In this document: piece after piece, positions 22,410 through 33,516 of the stretch
How positions within the stretch are numbered: position 1 is the first letter of the stretch
Layout of the letters: the number at the start of each line of letters is the position of its first letter
NCBI GenBank assembly: GCA_014529385.2
Contig: CM043950.1
Span: forward strand, 149,860,945 to 149,924,944
Source: Adiantum capillus-veneris
Taxonomy: Eukaryota; Streptophyta; Polypodiopsida; Polypodiales; Pteridaceae
Reading direction: 5' to 3'
Length of the DNA: 64,000 bases
Program-made: the position numbers and the translations under genes
The notes under the pieces: model-generated
The model's database searches: none
Seen by the model: the letters and a program-made list of their open reading frames with translations, nothing else
What the model was told of the DNA's origin: nothing

Positions 22410-23442
22410 TCATTCACGATCAGCAACAGCAAAAAGAGATATGAGACTCGCCGCATCACAGGTCTCCTCATCCCTCACATACATTACTTGTTTTGTAGAC
22501 AGCTCGTCTTGCTCCACCATCATTACTCTCGCATGATATAATTTAAGACGCAATCCATTTACCCTTGACTTATGTAGAATCCAATCCAAGTTAGCCAACT
22601 GATATGTACCATTCGGGAAACACTCCACTACCTTGATAGGGCCTTCCCAAAACTTATTTTGGAATGTCTTGTCCAACCTACTGTTGTAGCGCAAAACCAA
22701 GTCATGTTTCTTGATACCCTTTCTTTCCTTGGTGCTCTGTCACTTTCGAAAGAATTTGTACCAACTCACCATTGAATCTTTCATTTAGTTCATTACATTG
22801 TGGATAATAAGGAGTGGTATGTTGGTGCCTAATCTTCATCTTCGCGCATAAAAAGTCTAATAGTTTAGCTCTAAATCCTAGCCCCTTGTCCGAAATTAGC
22901 TCTAGTGGCACCCAAAAATTGCAACATATTTCATCATACACAAATTTTGCGACATCCTTTGCAGTGATTTGTTTTACTACTATAGCCTTTTCCCATGTAG
23001 AGAGATAGTCCACTGCATTCAAAATATAGCTTTTGCCCATGCTTGTGGTAGGTAACGGGCCTATTGCATCATCAAACGCCATAATGGTTTTTTGTAGCTC
23101 TGGCTTCAACACTCTCTTCCCAAATTCTTGACACCTATTGCAAGACCTACAACAATGGTGAACATCCTTGTGAAAACTAGGCCATACATACCCCTCTTGC
23201 AAGATCTTATGCAAGGTGATCTTTAGAGCAAAATGTCCGCCACATGTGCCTTCATGATTTTCTTCCAACACTATATAAAGTTCCTCTCGCCAAGGTACAC
23301 GTCTCAACACGAGATCATCCTCTGTCATGTACAAGACATCACCAATCAATTTGTACTTGGATGCTCTACGCACAAAACCATACTTCTTATACTTTTGAAT
23401 GTCCTTTAGAATGATTCCTGTTAGCCAAACTTTCCCGCCCAT
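22410..23442 (-). pseudogene. Integrase of element F
   Basis: The order is the H2C2 zinc module (HEGTCGGHF ... CRSCNRC), then the rve core with Asp in NAVDYLSTWEKA, Asp in LISDKGLGFRAK and Glu in NERFNGELVQIL, so all three catalytic residues are present in one frame of 246 codons (23442-22702). A frameshift near 22700 separates the C-terminal domain (22700-22410; KFWEGPIKVVECFPNGTYQLAN). Apart from that break the integrase is the best kept part of F. It ends about 12 bases before the polypurine tract. Confidence 0.88.
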
Positions 23443-23860
23443 GATAAAGAGGTAAATTGGTCCTTAACACAAATAGCTCCTCAATCATGCTTTGAGCTGC
23501 TTCATGTGCCTCTCCATTTAGAGAACGTTCAACGTGTCTGATGCTCCATGCTTCAATTTTTTTTAGCAGGCCTTTAATTTTGAAACACATTTCCTTCAAT
23601 GAGGTGTTCTTGCTCTTCCACACACCCAACCCTTGCTTCAAAACTAATAAGGTATCACCTTTTATTCTCAACCTTATAATTTCATGCTTCAAACAAATGT
23701 GTAACCCGGCTTCCAAAGTAGCATATTCAGCCTATCGTTACTATGAGCATCCAATTTGAACCCTCTCTTGCAAACTAGCTTCCCCTTTGGATCATAAAGT
23801 GCTATACCCCCTGAAGTGTCCTTTTTCTATGAGCCATCAAAGAGAAAAACATGTACATTG
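23387..23860 (-). pseudogene. Second RNase H domain of element F (Tat-type)
   Basis: The domain begins near VHVFLFDGS (Asp), continues through a stop to LEAGLHICLKH (Glu; only the AGL part is in the long frame), GDTLLVLKQ (Asp) and ends at RHVERSLNGEAHEAA, the pattern of plant and archaeal-type RNase H. Tat-clade gypsy elements carry such an extra RNase H between their own RNase H and integrase. In-frame stops at about 23830 and 23730 interrupt it. Confidence 0.7.
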
Positions 23861-24430
23861 CTGATCTGTGGCACTTCTTCAACTACCCGTTTCACCACCT
23901 CTTCCTTAACAAGAAGGGGATTCTCCTTGTAAGTCAACAAATCAGCTAGGGTAGCTCTTGTACTGTCTTCCACTAAAAAAGAGAGCTCAAACTCTTGCAG
24001 CTCAATTACCCATTTCTTGACCACATTTGACATGTTAGTGCCATTAATTAACTGTGGCAAAAAGGTGAAACTTGTTAAGAAAATAAAAGTTCGTGGTAGC
24101 AAGTAATGAAATCGTACAAGCAAATATTACAATGTCCATCACTAGCTCTACTTCCAACAATTTTCTTTCTGCTCTTCACTCAGCTTGCTCAATACGCTGG
24201 CCTCATATAATGGCTACCCTTCCCCTTTTGCAATAGCATGGCTCCAATGGAATCATCCCCTACTGCTGGATTTACATAAAACACTTGCCCCCAATCAGGA
24301 GCTTGCATGGCTGACAACCTCCCTAACACTTCTTTCACCTCTTGAAATACTTCTTCACACTTGTCATCCCATTTGAATGGATCATGCTTTGCCATTTGTT
24401 GTAATGGATAAAGGAGCTGAGAAGACAATG
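23861..24430 (-). pseudogene. RNase H region of element F (first copy, worn)
   Basis: 24428-24189 holds the connection domain that follows reverse transcriptase (FKWDDKCEEVFQEVKEVL) and the start of RNase H (DDSIGAMLLQKGKG). 24123-23861 holds its end (WVIELQEFELSFLVEDSTRATLADLLT). The middle is lost to frameshifts. It degrades the RNA strand during reverse transcription. Confidence 0.75.
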
Positions 24431-25216
24431 GAATAAACTACACCATGTACTTCACTTTGTGTATAAAGGTTGCCAATTGCTTTGTACTCTCGCAGGTGAT
24501 GGAAGACGAATAATAGACTTAACCTTGTGCGGATCAGCCTCAATGCCATTTTTTGACACCATATGTCCCAATAACTTCACCCTTGGCTGTGCTAGATGAC
24601 ATTTCTTTGGATTTAGTTGTCCTCCACATTCATCATATTGAGCCAATACCATTTGTAGCTTCTCTTGGTGTACAACCCTACTGCTGTAGACATAGAAGTC
24701 GTCCATACAAGCTTTAACACAACTACACCAATGAATGGTGCCAATACCTAATTTTCTCTCTCTTGATAGAAAGATGGTCCATTTGACAACCCAAATGGCA
24801 ATACTACCATGTAGCAATAACAACCCCATGGCATAATGAAAGTTGTCTTTGTTTGGTCTTTAAGAGGAATCTTCAATTGAAAATAGATTGAAAAACCATT
24901 TTAGACATTGTACCTCTCATACTTGCCACTGAATCCAAGATCTGATCAATGAATGGAAGAGGATATGGGATCTTCTTAGTGGTTGTGTTCAAGGTTTTAA
25001 AATCTTCGTAGTGGTTGTGTTCAAGGTTTTAAAATCTACACAAATCCTCCACTTCCCATCCTTCTTTGGACTGACTACTACTCGACTCACCCATTCTGTG
25101 GTCTCCACTGGGACTGTGAACCCTGCCTTCAATAACTTGTCCACCTCTTCTCGCAAGGCTTCCATCTGCTCTCGAGCCATCCTTCTTATCCTTTGTTGAA
25201 CTGGCTTAGCACCTTC
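24431..25216 (-). pseudogene. Reverse transcriptase of element F
   Basis: It starts at GAKPVQQRIRRM just after the hAT insertion and runs through WVSRVVVSPKKDGKWRICVD (fingers), then a damaged stretch, to the catalytic CMDDFYVYSS (YMDD-type motif) and LGHMVSKNGIEADPHKVK. A tandem duplication of about 31 bp at about 24976-25035 and several stops break the frame. Confidence 0.85.
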
Positions 25217-25861
25217 TTTCAGCTCATAGTGGTCTTGTACGGTCCTGTACGTTTTGTGCGCGTACGATGATGTGCGGTACTAAACAAACTAATAACATTT
25301 ATGATGTACGATGACATTATGTACATTCAAATTAAAAAAAAACAAATAATTCTCAAGTCTAAGGCTGAGGCCTTAAAGAAACTTGACATTTGTATAGATT
25401 ACAAGTTACAATACTACAATGTAAAGAGTCAAGACTCAAAGACTAAAGAGAATGAGCAAATTTGATAAGTAGAGAGTCAAGACTCAAGATGATACAAAAA
25501 AGTGGGGGGACCAAGTGACAAGGGCTACAAAGTACTCAAAAAGTGGCACACCATAATAGAGAGACTAAATAGTAAAGTCTAAAGTAAATAGTCTAAGAGC
25601 TTCTAGAATCTAGTCATTAGTCACTAGTTCTCTCATCATCTTCCTCATCTTCCTCTTTTGAGCCTTGCTCATCAACCCGGGAGGTCACCTAATAAAAGTG
25701 TAACCTATCACGTGAGTTCAACAAAAGGGTATTTAAAGTTCTTGAAACTTACAGAAATATATATACAGAAGGGCATAATTTTTTCAAATTTGAAAAAAAC
25801 TTATAGATTTTAAAAGAAAAGGGTACATTATATTCTTTAAAAAATTCACAGATAAGGGGTT

Positions 25862-28800
25862 TTACAAACATGTGTTGAACGCACATGATATGGTAGTTTT
25901 AGACATAGTGAACCCCCCGGGCTCATCAACATCATCCTCTTCCTCACAACAGTCGAAGGATGACGGCTCATAATCTCCATCACTAATGAGGTTGCCTTCA
26001 TCATCATACTTTCTCTTGAGGCTCTCTATCCTCCATAGTAATGGCCACCACACAAGAGCCGCTTCTGGAGCCTCGCCGCACATAGATCCTAGGAGCCTTC
26101 GTGGGTGTTATTGATGCTCTTCCTCTACCTCTTGTAGCCTTGGCACCTCTGCCTCTTGTAGCCGATGTAACTCCATGGATGACGACCTTCTTGGGTGATC
26201 GTGTGTGAGAAACCCGGCGATCAATCTCCTCAAGCTCCAAGTAGAGCTCATGAAATATCATTTGCTCCTCAGGCTCTTGCTCTTTGTTGACACTCTTTAG
26301 AGTGTCAATCGTAAGTGTGAGCTCATCCACGTTGACCTATTTGACATTTACCATATTGGAAAATGAAAATATAATTAGTATATTCAAACTAACTAAAAAC
26401 TAAAGTATAGAAAATGGAGTGAGTCGTGATTATAAATTATAATTTATACTTGTCGAGCCATAGGCATCTCATGCATAGAGTGTAACATACGTAAGTTGGA
26501 GCGACAATAGATAAGTCACTCTAATTGATTTGTTGAGAGCTTGTTATGGATTTTTGTGTGGATGAGGGAGTATACGGACCAATTACGCTCACATGCTCCC
26601 GATGAGCAATCCTAAAACACATCAAGAGAGGCATATTCTATAAGAGACTATAGTTGCAAAGATTAAGCACAAAATGTAAAAGTTTAAGGCTTGTCGCTTA
26701 CTTGGCCAAGAACCCTCAAAGCAAGTCGTTTGAGAGTGGGAAATTGATAGCCAAAGTTCTCCCACCAAAATAGAGGCTTCACCAAGGATTGCCGCTTCCA
26801 ACACAAGTTGGAATTAAGTACAGTGCCTTGTTGGTCGCTATAGTTCATTACCTCTTGGAGAAATGATCCAATTTTCTCTTCTTTTAGCACCTTAAAGAGG
26901 TAATTGTTTTGCTTCTCAATAAGCTCTTGATTAGCAAAGAGTTCCGGCTTCTTATAATCCAGATGCAAGAGAACCGCAAAGTAATGGATAGGTCTCTTCA
27001 TCCAATCCCACCGATTTTTGATTAGGAGGAGAACGTCATCTCTCTTGGGAGAGTCCTCGAGGTAATCACTAAAAGAAGAGAGAGGAAATGTACTAAGTAG
27101 AGAAACAAGCATGTAGAATTGAGATATATAGAGAATATATTATGTAATAATAAATATGTAGTTATACGTGTTCCATTGGGAGCCCCATCTAGGATTGTAA
27201 ACTTGTCAATCTCCTTGTAAGCTTCCTCCATGAAGTGCCATAGAAGCCCAATAGTTTTCCCTTCCATGTCGGTCATGCAGAGAGCCTTGTACAAGGGCAA
27301 GATTTCAATGAGAAGACCCTTAATTTCTTGCCAAAACTCCTCCCGCAAGCAAAAGCCGTTGGATGCCTTTTGCATCTTGTTGTGAAGCGGTGGACTCTCC
27401 ATTAATCCACTCCTTAAACTCATTGGAGACCATGGTCTTTTGTATTTTGTTTTGCACATCATAGAGCCGCTCTAGAAGTAGCCACATGGCGGCAAAGCGA
27501 GTGGCCAATGGCTTCTTCAACTCAAGGTTAGAGTAGGTGCGGTAAATGGCAAGCACCCTCACTTTTCCATTGATGAATTGATGATGGAGAGTGCTTGGTT
27601 GAGGATATCTTTCACCCAACCTTGAGGGCCCTATGTCTTCAAAGAGAAGGTCAAGGCAGTGAGGGGCACATGGAGTCCATACTATGGATGGAAATTCCTT
27701 CTCTAGCCTCTTACTCATTGCCTTGCAATTTGAAGCATTATCGGTAATCACCATTAGGAAAATTTTGAACTCATTTTTGGGCCTTTTAAGAGTGCCACAT
27801 CATCAAAGTTGTACAAAAGAAAGCAACCGGGTAGACCCCTCTAAATATTGCTTAGAACCCCATGATATGACCTATCATTGGAAAGTTCTTGAAAAATGGA
27901 TTCTAAAGACCCAAGGTCCGAAAAGTCTGGATGACTTCTATGAAAGTTATGCCATTTTTTTTTCAATCAGCTAGGTTTTGTTAACGTTACGGTAATCTAA
28001 AATCACCTTTTTCTAGATCTACACGAAGGTAATGTCCGATACATACATGCTATATATCAATAGATAGCATTTGAAGAGTAATTCTAAATATCCAACCTCT
28101 GACAAGTTTTGATCTTATTTACAAAAAATTTACCGATCCCCACTTTTTGAAAGCTATGCCACATCAATAATTCTTACAAGGTCCATTTTTGAGTCCAAAC
28201 TTTTCCTAATGTTGCACAACATGCTCCGCACCAACCTACAGAAGAGGCATTTGTGACAAAAAGATTTGAAACTTAAAAGTTAAAACATAGGACGCATTGG
28301 CAATTTCTCAAGACATAAAGGCTTGATTTATGGTTTTACCTCTAGAATGGCTTGGTAGATGTGCTTCCAAATGAATGCCCCGGTCACTTTCTTCCCTCTT
28401 GAACCCGCATCCACCACCTGCAAGAAGTACGTGCCAAGAGGACAAGAAACAAGAATATTGATGATGCCCCTCTTCTTGTGGTTGCTCCATATGTCGGAGA
28501 GAATAGAGCATCCATACTTTGCCCAACCCTCATGTACGGGCTCAAGTGACTTGTCAATCCTTGCCCTCTCTTCATCAAGCTTCTTTGCTCTCCTGTCATG
28601 GTATGACACACCCGTCCACCCTTTGCATGGACCAACCACCGCAATCGCTATGATCATCCTCTTCCATCGCTCCAACCAAAGAATGTTGAAGGAGAGATTG
28701 CATTCAATCACCATGCGGGAAATCTCTATTTCCACGATTCTTTGTCTCTCCTTGAGGAAAGACAAGGGGGCGGAGCATCCACCCACCGATTTCGCAAGAG

Positions 28801-29232
28801 AAGATTGCTTTGCCATCTTCGGAGGCCGGCCACCATCACTTGAAGACCCCTTAGACTTCTTGGAGGAGGCACCACCATCACATGAGGCCGCGGTGGCACC
28901 GGTGGCCATGGACATAGTTGGAGAGGCCTTTTCCTCCGAATCGGACCTATCAACATCCGGCGACACGGACTCATCCAAGGTGACTCTACCCTTGCGTGTC
29001 TTCAATGGAAGATACTTTCTCTTGCATTCCGCAAGGATATCTTCGGGGATATTAGGACATGGGCCCACTTTCCTCCCATCTTTGTCAAGTGGTAGATGAG
29101 ACGGGTGACGGAAGAGGTCATACCTTTTGGGGAATATTTGACCCACCACTTGAAAGCGTTTTGCTTGCCCCCCACCCACCGCTCAAAATATCGACAATGC
29201 TTCTCAAAGGCTTCATGAAGAGGAGGTGGCAT
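25862..29232 (-). pseudogene. hAT transposase (BED, DUF659, dimerisation domain), split
   Basis: It cuts and pastes the hAT element. In order on the minus strand: a BED-like N-terminus (29232-29002; FKWWVKYSPK ... SVTRLIYHLT), then in another frame NIPEDILAECKRKYL, a Ser-rich linker and the DUF659 region (to 28328; SYHDRRAKKLDEERARI, GCSILSDIWSNHKKRGIIN). An intron beginning GTAAAACC at about 28330 follows, then MVITDNASNCKAMSKRL, WTPCAPHCLDLLFEDIG (27754-27320) and further helical parts. The C-terminal dimerisation signature WWENFGYQFPTLKRLALRVL is at about 26700-26770 and CERNWSVYSLIH at about 26540-26600. A Gly/Arg-rich tail (26330-25862) follows. The frame change after the BED part suggests a pseudogene, though an unseen splice could explain it. 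Confidence 0.8.
27770..28320 (-). other. Probable intron of the hAT transposase
   Basis: This stretch separates the DUF659 region (ending ..IYQAILE) from its continuation MVITDNASN, which are adjacent in related transposases. The upstream edge has a GT. The inside is AT-rich, with stops in all minus frames. The acceptor is not certain. Confidence 0.55.
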
Positions 29233-29282
29233 TATGTAGTATGTAGCTAGTAGCTAGTAGCTACTAGTATGATGTATCAATA

Positions 29283-29324
<42 letters not shown>

Positions 29325-29792
29325 CACTTGGAAGGATGGGGTGGGGGTGGGAGAAGGAGAGATCCAAGGGAGCTTGAGGGAGAGAGACGCAAGGGAGAGA
29401 AGATGGAGACTAGAGAGCTTGAGCCCACTTGACTCTTGAGAGATTCAATGGAAGCACATGGATGACGAGAGGCTAGAGCATTGAGAGGCTTAGGGCTAGA
29501 GCTTGTAGGTTGTGTTGGATAACAAAGGGAAAGAGTAGGAAGAGGAAGAGCATGTGAGAGTGTGATCAATGAGCATGGCAATGGACCATGGGCCATGGGC
29601 ATTGGAATTGGCTCCAAAATGGCTCCAAAACGGCTACAAAATGGACACCTGCAAACGTTCACAAACTGCCAACGGTCATAAACTACCGAAAAAAATATCG
29701 TACGGAACGTACTAGATGGACGAAACAGGAGGGGTCCGGTCGAACAGAAGGGAACGTTCTGTACAACGTACGAAAAGTACCCTGTTTCAGCT

Positions 29793-30060
29793 CTATATGC
29801 ATCTCTTCTCCTTTGAACCCTCTAATCTCTTTATATGAAGTAACAAACAAATCAAGAAAACTATCTAGCATGTGCAAATATATCTCCTTCTCCATAGCTG
29901 AGAGGTCTCCACTGATCATTTGTTTCATCAATTCCTGCTTCTTTGACAATTCAACCTTGGTTTGCATCAGCCCTTCAATCACTTCATAAGTCCCTTCACT
30001 TTCATCTTCAATCTCATTTGCAAATGCAACTAAACCAAACTCATGGATTTCTTTGAGCAT
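29793..30060 (-). pseudogene. Protease-RT linker of element F
   Basis: The residues MEKEIYLHMLDSFLDLFVTSYKEIRGF match the usual segment just before reverse transcriptase (the 'dLFAWSYKem' type region). They run to the hAT insertion point, and the frame resumes at 25216 after the transposon. Confidence 0.75.
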
Positions 30061-30530
30061 TAGAAGAAATGCAACATCAACATCCTCAACACTGCTAGTA
30101 GTCCTATCACTATCCTAGTCAGATACTGTGGAATAGTCTTCATCACTAGACTCATCCTCACCTTCATAAAGTGCCTCCAATAGTTTCCTTGTGTCCATAT
30201 TATATAGCTTCTTGGCACCTGTCTTTCCATAGAGGCTAATCGTACCACGTCTCCAATCTTGAACAACTCCCACTGCACATAACCATGGTCTGACCAGTAT
30301 AGTAGGATATGCTCCCAACCCCGCTGGCATCGCATGAAAATCAACCACCACCTTTGCATCATAAGCCTTCACTTCTAAGCTCTTTACAACACCCAAAAAT
30401 TTTACTTTTTGATGTTTTGCCAATACGATCTGAAAGCCTGACACCCCAGTCACTGTAAGACCCATCTTCTCAACGCATGAGTGTGTTATGACACATATTT
30501 GGGCTCCACCATCAACATAAACTTATCCCA
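30061..30530 (-). pseudogene. Aspartic protease of element F
   Basis: The active-site context is VDGGAQICVITHSCVEKMGL (DGG in place of DTG/DSG), followed by VVVDFHAMPAGLGAYPTILVRPWL, the conserved ILG.PWL-type strand. An acidic tail follows. A stop lies just before VYVDGG. Confidence 0.75.
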
Positions 30531-31248
30531 TATTTTTTCTTTTGTGCCACACATCTACTATTGGACAAATGTCTGGTAGCTGAGCCATTGCCAATACCTT
30601 CACTGAACCTCTCTTTGATTCTTTCTCCATTGGGGTAACCATCCTCTTCCACTGTCTCTTTAGCTTAGGCACCATCTCTTTAAGCTGCCCAAAAGTAACA
30701 TCTGCACTCCTGCTTGTTAGATCCTTCTTCAAGTCATAGCTTAATTTCCCATCCCCTAGTGGAAAATATGAAACATGAAACTTGTGATGAGCCCTTCTTT
30801 TCCTCTCGGACTTGACATCCTCGCCTTCATGGATCTTTCCCTTCTTCTTACTAGGACCTGTGCCACTTTGTCCTTCCTTATCCTGTGTGGTCCTCTTCCC
30901 AATAGGCATCACTAATGTATCCTCCAGCTTTTTTGTCTTCTCCAAAGTGACCACACTTATCACTTTTGTCTTTCACTTTTCCTCTTGGATTAATCCATTG
31001 GTTCCTTCTTCTCCCTTGATTTCAATGCCATAATCATTTGAACTAGTTAGCACCTGTCTTGGCAATGGATACATGTCTCCCCCCATCCTTGGTGGCTTAG
31101 CACATTGAGGGCTGATGTGGCCCAACTCTCCGCAATTATAACATGTGGGTGTCTGCCTCCAAAACCTACCATTACTTTGTCCAACACCATTCCTAGGTTT
31201 TTCTTCACCTCCTGGCTGCTTTGCAAACCTCCCTCGACCTTGATTCAT
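30531..31248 (-). pseudogene. Gag C-terminal part of element F with zinc knuckle
   Basis: The zinc knuckle CYNCGELGHISPQC (CX2CX4HX4C) at about 31130-31175 binds element RNA. It is preceded by a basic Gly-rich segment (NQGRGRFAKQPGGEEK) and followed by a Lys-rich linker (30963-30523). A stop at about 30970 separates the two frames. The upstream part is cut off by the foldback element. Confidence 0.8.
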
Positions 31249-31254
31249 TAGGAG

Positions 31255-32278
31255 ATTTCAGAGGTCTTTTGGAGGGCCTTTTGGAAGAGAGAGGAAAATA
31301 AGCTCCTCCAATGAGAGAAGAGTTTACGTTACGTAGAAAAATAGATTGATATTAACAAAAATATAAAAGGTGTCCCTCTCCTCATTTAATAATCTAGTGG
31401 TCCGACGATCACTCTCTTTCATTTAATGCGAGCACCTTTTTCAGAAGGTAGATACGGTGCATTTAATACGGCTTACGTCATCATTGGAACTCAAAAAGCC
31501 ACAAAACTATCAAGTGGTGGAAGATTTTGAAACTTTTGATACTGTCAATGCGTCCGGAACACCCAAATATCCTAGAAATGAATGTCTAATTGCCTCCCTC
31601 CGACATCCAAAGAGGCAAAAAATGTCAAAAACCCCTAAAAGAACATTTTACTAATGGCGTGGGAGGGGGCATTCCGAAATTTTGGAATGCCTCCTCGCGC
31701 GCCGTTAGTAAAAAGCCCCTTTTTTCCTCTTTTTAGGGAGCTTTTTGAGAGGAAAATGTCAATAAACCTCTAAAAAGGGGCTTTCTTGAAAGATAAGTGT
31801 CCAAAAACCACTAAAAGAAGCTTTGCACTAACGGCGCACAGGGGAGCATTTTAGAATTTTAGAATGCCTCCTCGCGCACCTTAAGTAAAAAGCCCATTTT
31901 TTGGGGTTTTTTGACATTTTTTGCCTCTCCGGATATCGGAATGAGACAAGTAGACATTCGTTTTTAGGGTATTTTGTCATTTCGGACGCATTGGTGGTGT
32001 CAAAAGCCTCAAAATATATCACTATTTGACATTTTGTGACATTTCAAGTTCCAATGATGACGTAAGCTGCATTGAATGAGCCACACCTGCCTCCTGAAAA
32101 AGACGCTCGCATTAAATAAAAAAGTGACCATTTTCAAGGACGATTGGGAATATTAATCTATTTTTTAGAGTGTCTGGTTTTCCTTTTGGACGTACTCACA
32201 AGGTGCAAGTGCATTTAAAAAAAAGTTTCTAGAGAGAGAAATACAATTTCTTACAAGGCTCTCCAAATGACCAAAAAC
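31255..32278. mobile_element. Foldback / long-TIR element inserted in gag of F
   Basis: The outer arms are inverted copies of each other. 31440-31710 ('acggcttacgtcatcattggaac', 'gcattccgaaattttggaatgcctcctcgcgcgcc') pairs with 31840-32090 ('gttccaatgatgacgtaagctgc' and so on), and the similarity continues to both ends ('gaggtcttttggagggcc' against 'ggctctccaaatgacc'). Gag of F lies on both sides. No transposase is seen. Long arms suit a non-autonomous Mutator-like or foldback element. The exact ends and target duplication are not resolved. Confidence 0.7.
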
Positions 32279-32430
32279 CACTAAAAGAAGATCAGCCTCT
32301 TCAAATGCTTTGGACCAAACTCGTGTATCACTCTTTAAACAAATCTGGAGAAGACGTAACATCTGCTCCGGATCATGAACCTGATTACTGATGCAGGCAA
32401 CCTCCATCATTTCTAGAAAGTCTTCTACAT
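32279..32430 (-). pseudogene. Gag N-terminal fragment of element F
   Basis: The residues MMEVACISNQVHDPEQMLRLLQICLKSDTRVWSKAFEEA match the start of a gypsy gag core, up to the foldback element. A large part of gag between this and the zinc knuckle is missing. Confidence 0.5.
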
Positions 32431-33492
32431 CTTCATCACTCTTTCATGAAATTCCGGATAAGAGAAAGCCATGGCTACCCAAGTTTTGCTGCTTTGAGAA
32501 CCCCTTCTAACACAGGTGCAAGAATCCAAAACTTTTTACTAACTCAATTCCCAAAAACTTTAATGGAGCTCATCTTTAGATAAGGACAAACACATGCACA
32601 TCAAATGAGTTCTCATAGTTAATCATCGGAATTACAACAGGCAAAGGGGATTCCAATATCTCTCTTAATCTTCTTGGCCCAGACATAAAGACTATGTGCT
32701 ACTGGAAAAAAATCTACACATGAATATTTATCTGGATTCTTTGTGCTAAATGAAAAGGAGAGAATTGAGGTCCATTTTGATAATCTATTAAAGCCAACCA
32801 TGCAGCTCCCAAGAAGGCATACCTGACTTATCCTCTAATTTTGCCAGAATTTCAGCAGCATAATAGCATAAATGGCTCAAAAGACCAAAAAACCAGCCAT
32901 CACAACTTGGAAAAATTTTGGTAGATTTTCCCCAAAATTAGAGCAGTAAAACCTCAAAATATCGACTGTATATGTATGCATAACCTGCCAACAATGGTAC
33001 CCAAGCATCAAGTAGGAATCACTAGTACATAGCCTATGATGAGGTCATAAAAAGGGTGCTCCAGCCACCTATATCACCGAAAGGATCTCACATTCGAGAA
33101 TCCCCCAACTCAATAAAACCTCACCACCACCCTCTCACGAAGGCTTATGCAAATCTTGTATAGTCAAGTCTCAGAAATGACTATCTTCCAGACCAAGTCT
33201 TAGAAATGGCTGAGACTGCCAAATAAAACCAAGTATGGATCCACAAAGGCGTACAATGGCAGTATCCACAAGTAACATACAATACAAGATAATGTGCTCA
33301 AACAGGTGCCAAATGATGCATACACACGACAATTGCAAGTGACTTCCACTTGCCAGTATATCACTCTACTCCAGCTACCTGTACCTGTGTGAATCACCTT
33401 TACTTGTACCTGCAACCTGTAACTTGTAACCTGTAATCTGTGATCTGTAATCTGCAACCTGTAATCTTGAAGCTGAAGGTACTCGAAGAAGA
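32431..33492 (-). other. Leader of element F
   Basis: Untranslated region between primer site and gag. A degenerate short tandem repeat of the type 'acctgtaatctgt' fills about 33375-33470. No reading frame of note. Confidence 0.55.
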
Positions 33493-33510
33493 TCCTGAGT
33501 GGGTGCACCA
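33493..33510 (-). other. Putative primer-binding site of element F
   Basis: The minus strand reads TGGTGCACCCACTCAGGA, starting six bases after the LTR end (..CTCACA). It starts with TGG as expected for pairing to a tRNA CCA end. I cannot assign the tRNA; it is not the Asp type used by A, B and D. Confidence 0.5.
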
Positions 33511-33516
33511 AAAGAA

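Larger units (their letters stand above)
25225..29784 (-). mobile_element. hAT DNA transposon inserted in element F
   Basis: It is flanked by the 8-bp duplication TTTCAGCT at 25217-25224 and 29785-29792. The F protein reads through the empty site (..IELK / EGAKPVQQ..). The right end reads CAGGGTAC on the minus strand and the left end begins CATAGTGG on the plus strand, so the terminal repeats are short and imperfect. It carries one transposase gene with introns. A GA repeat is at about 29286-29322. Copies of the short motif CGTAC cluster at both ends, as expected for subterminal transposase-binding sites of hAT elements. Confidence 0.88.

Noticed and set aside
28359-29099. 246-codon plus-strand frame
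   Set aside because: Antisense shadow of the hAT transposase exon on the minus strand, which has the recognisable domains.
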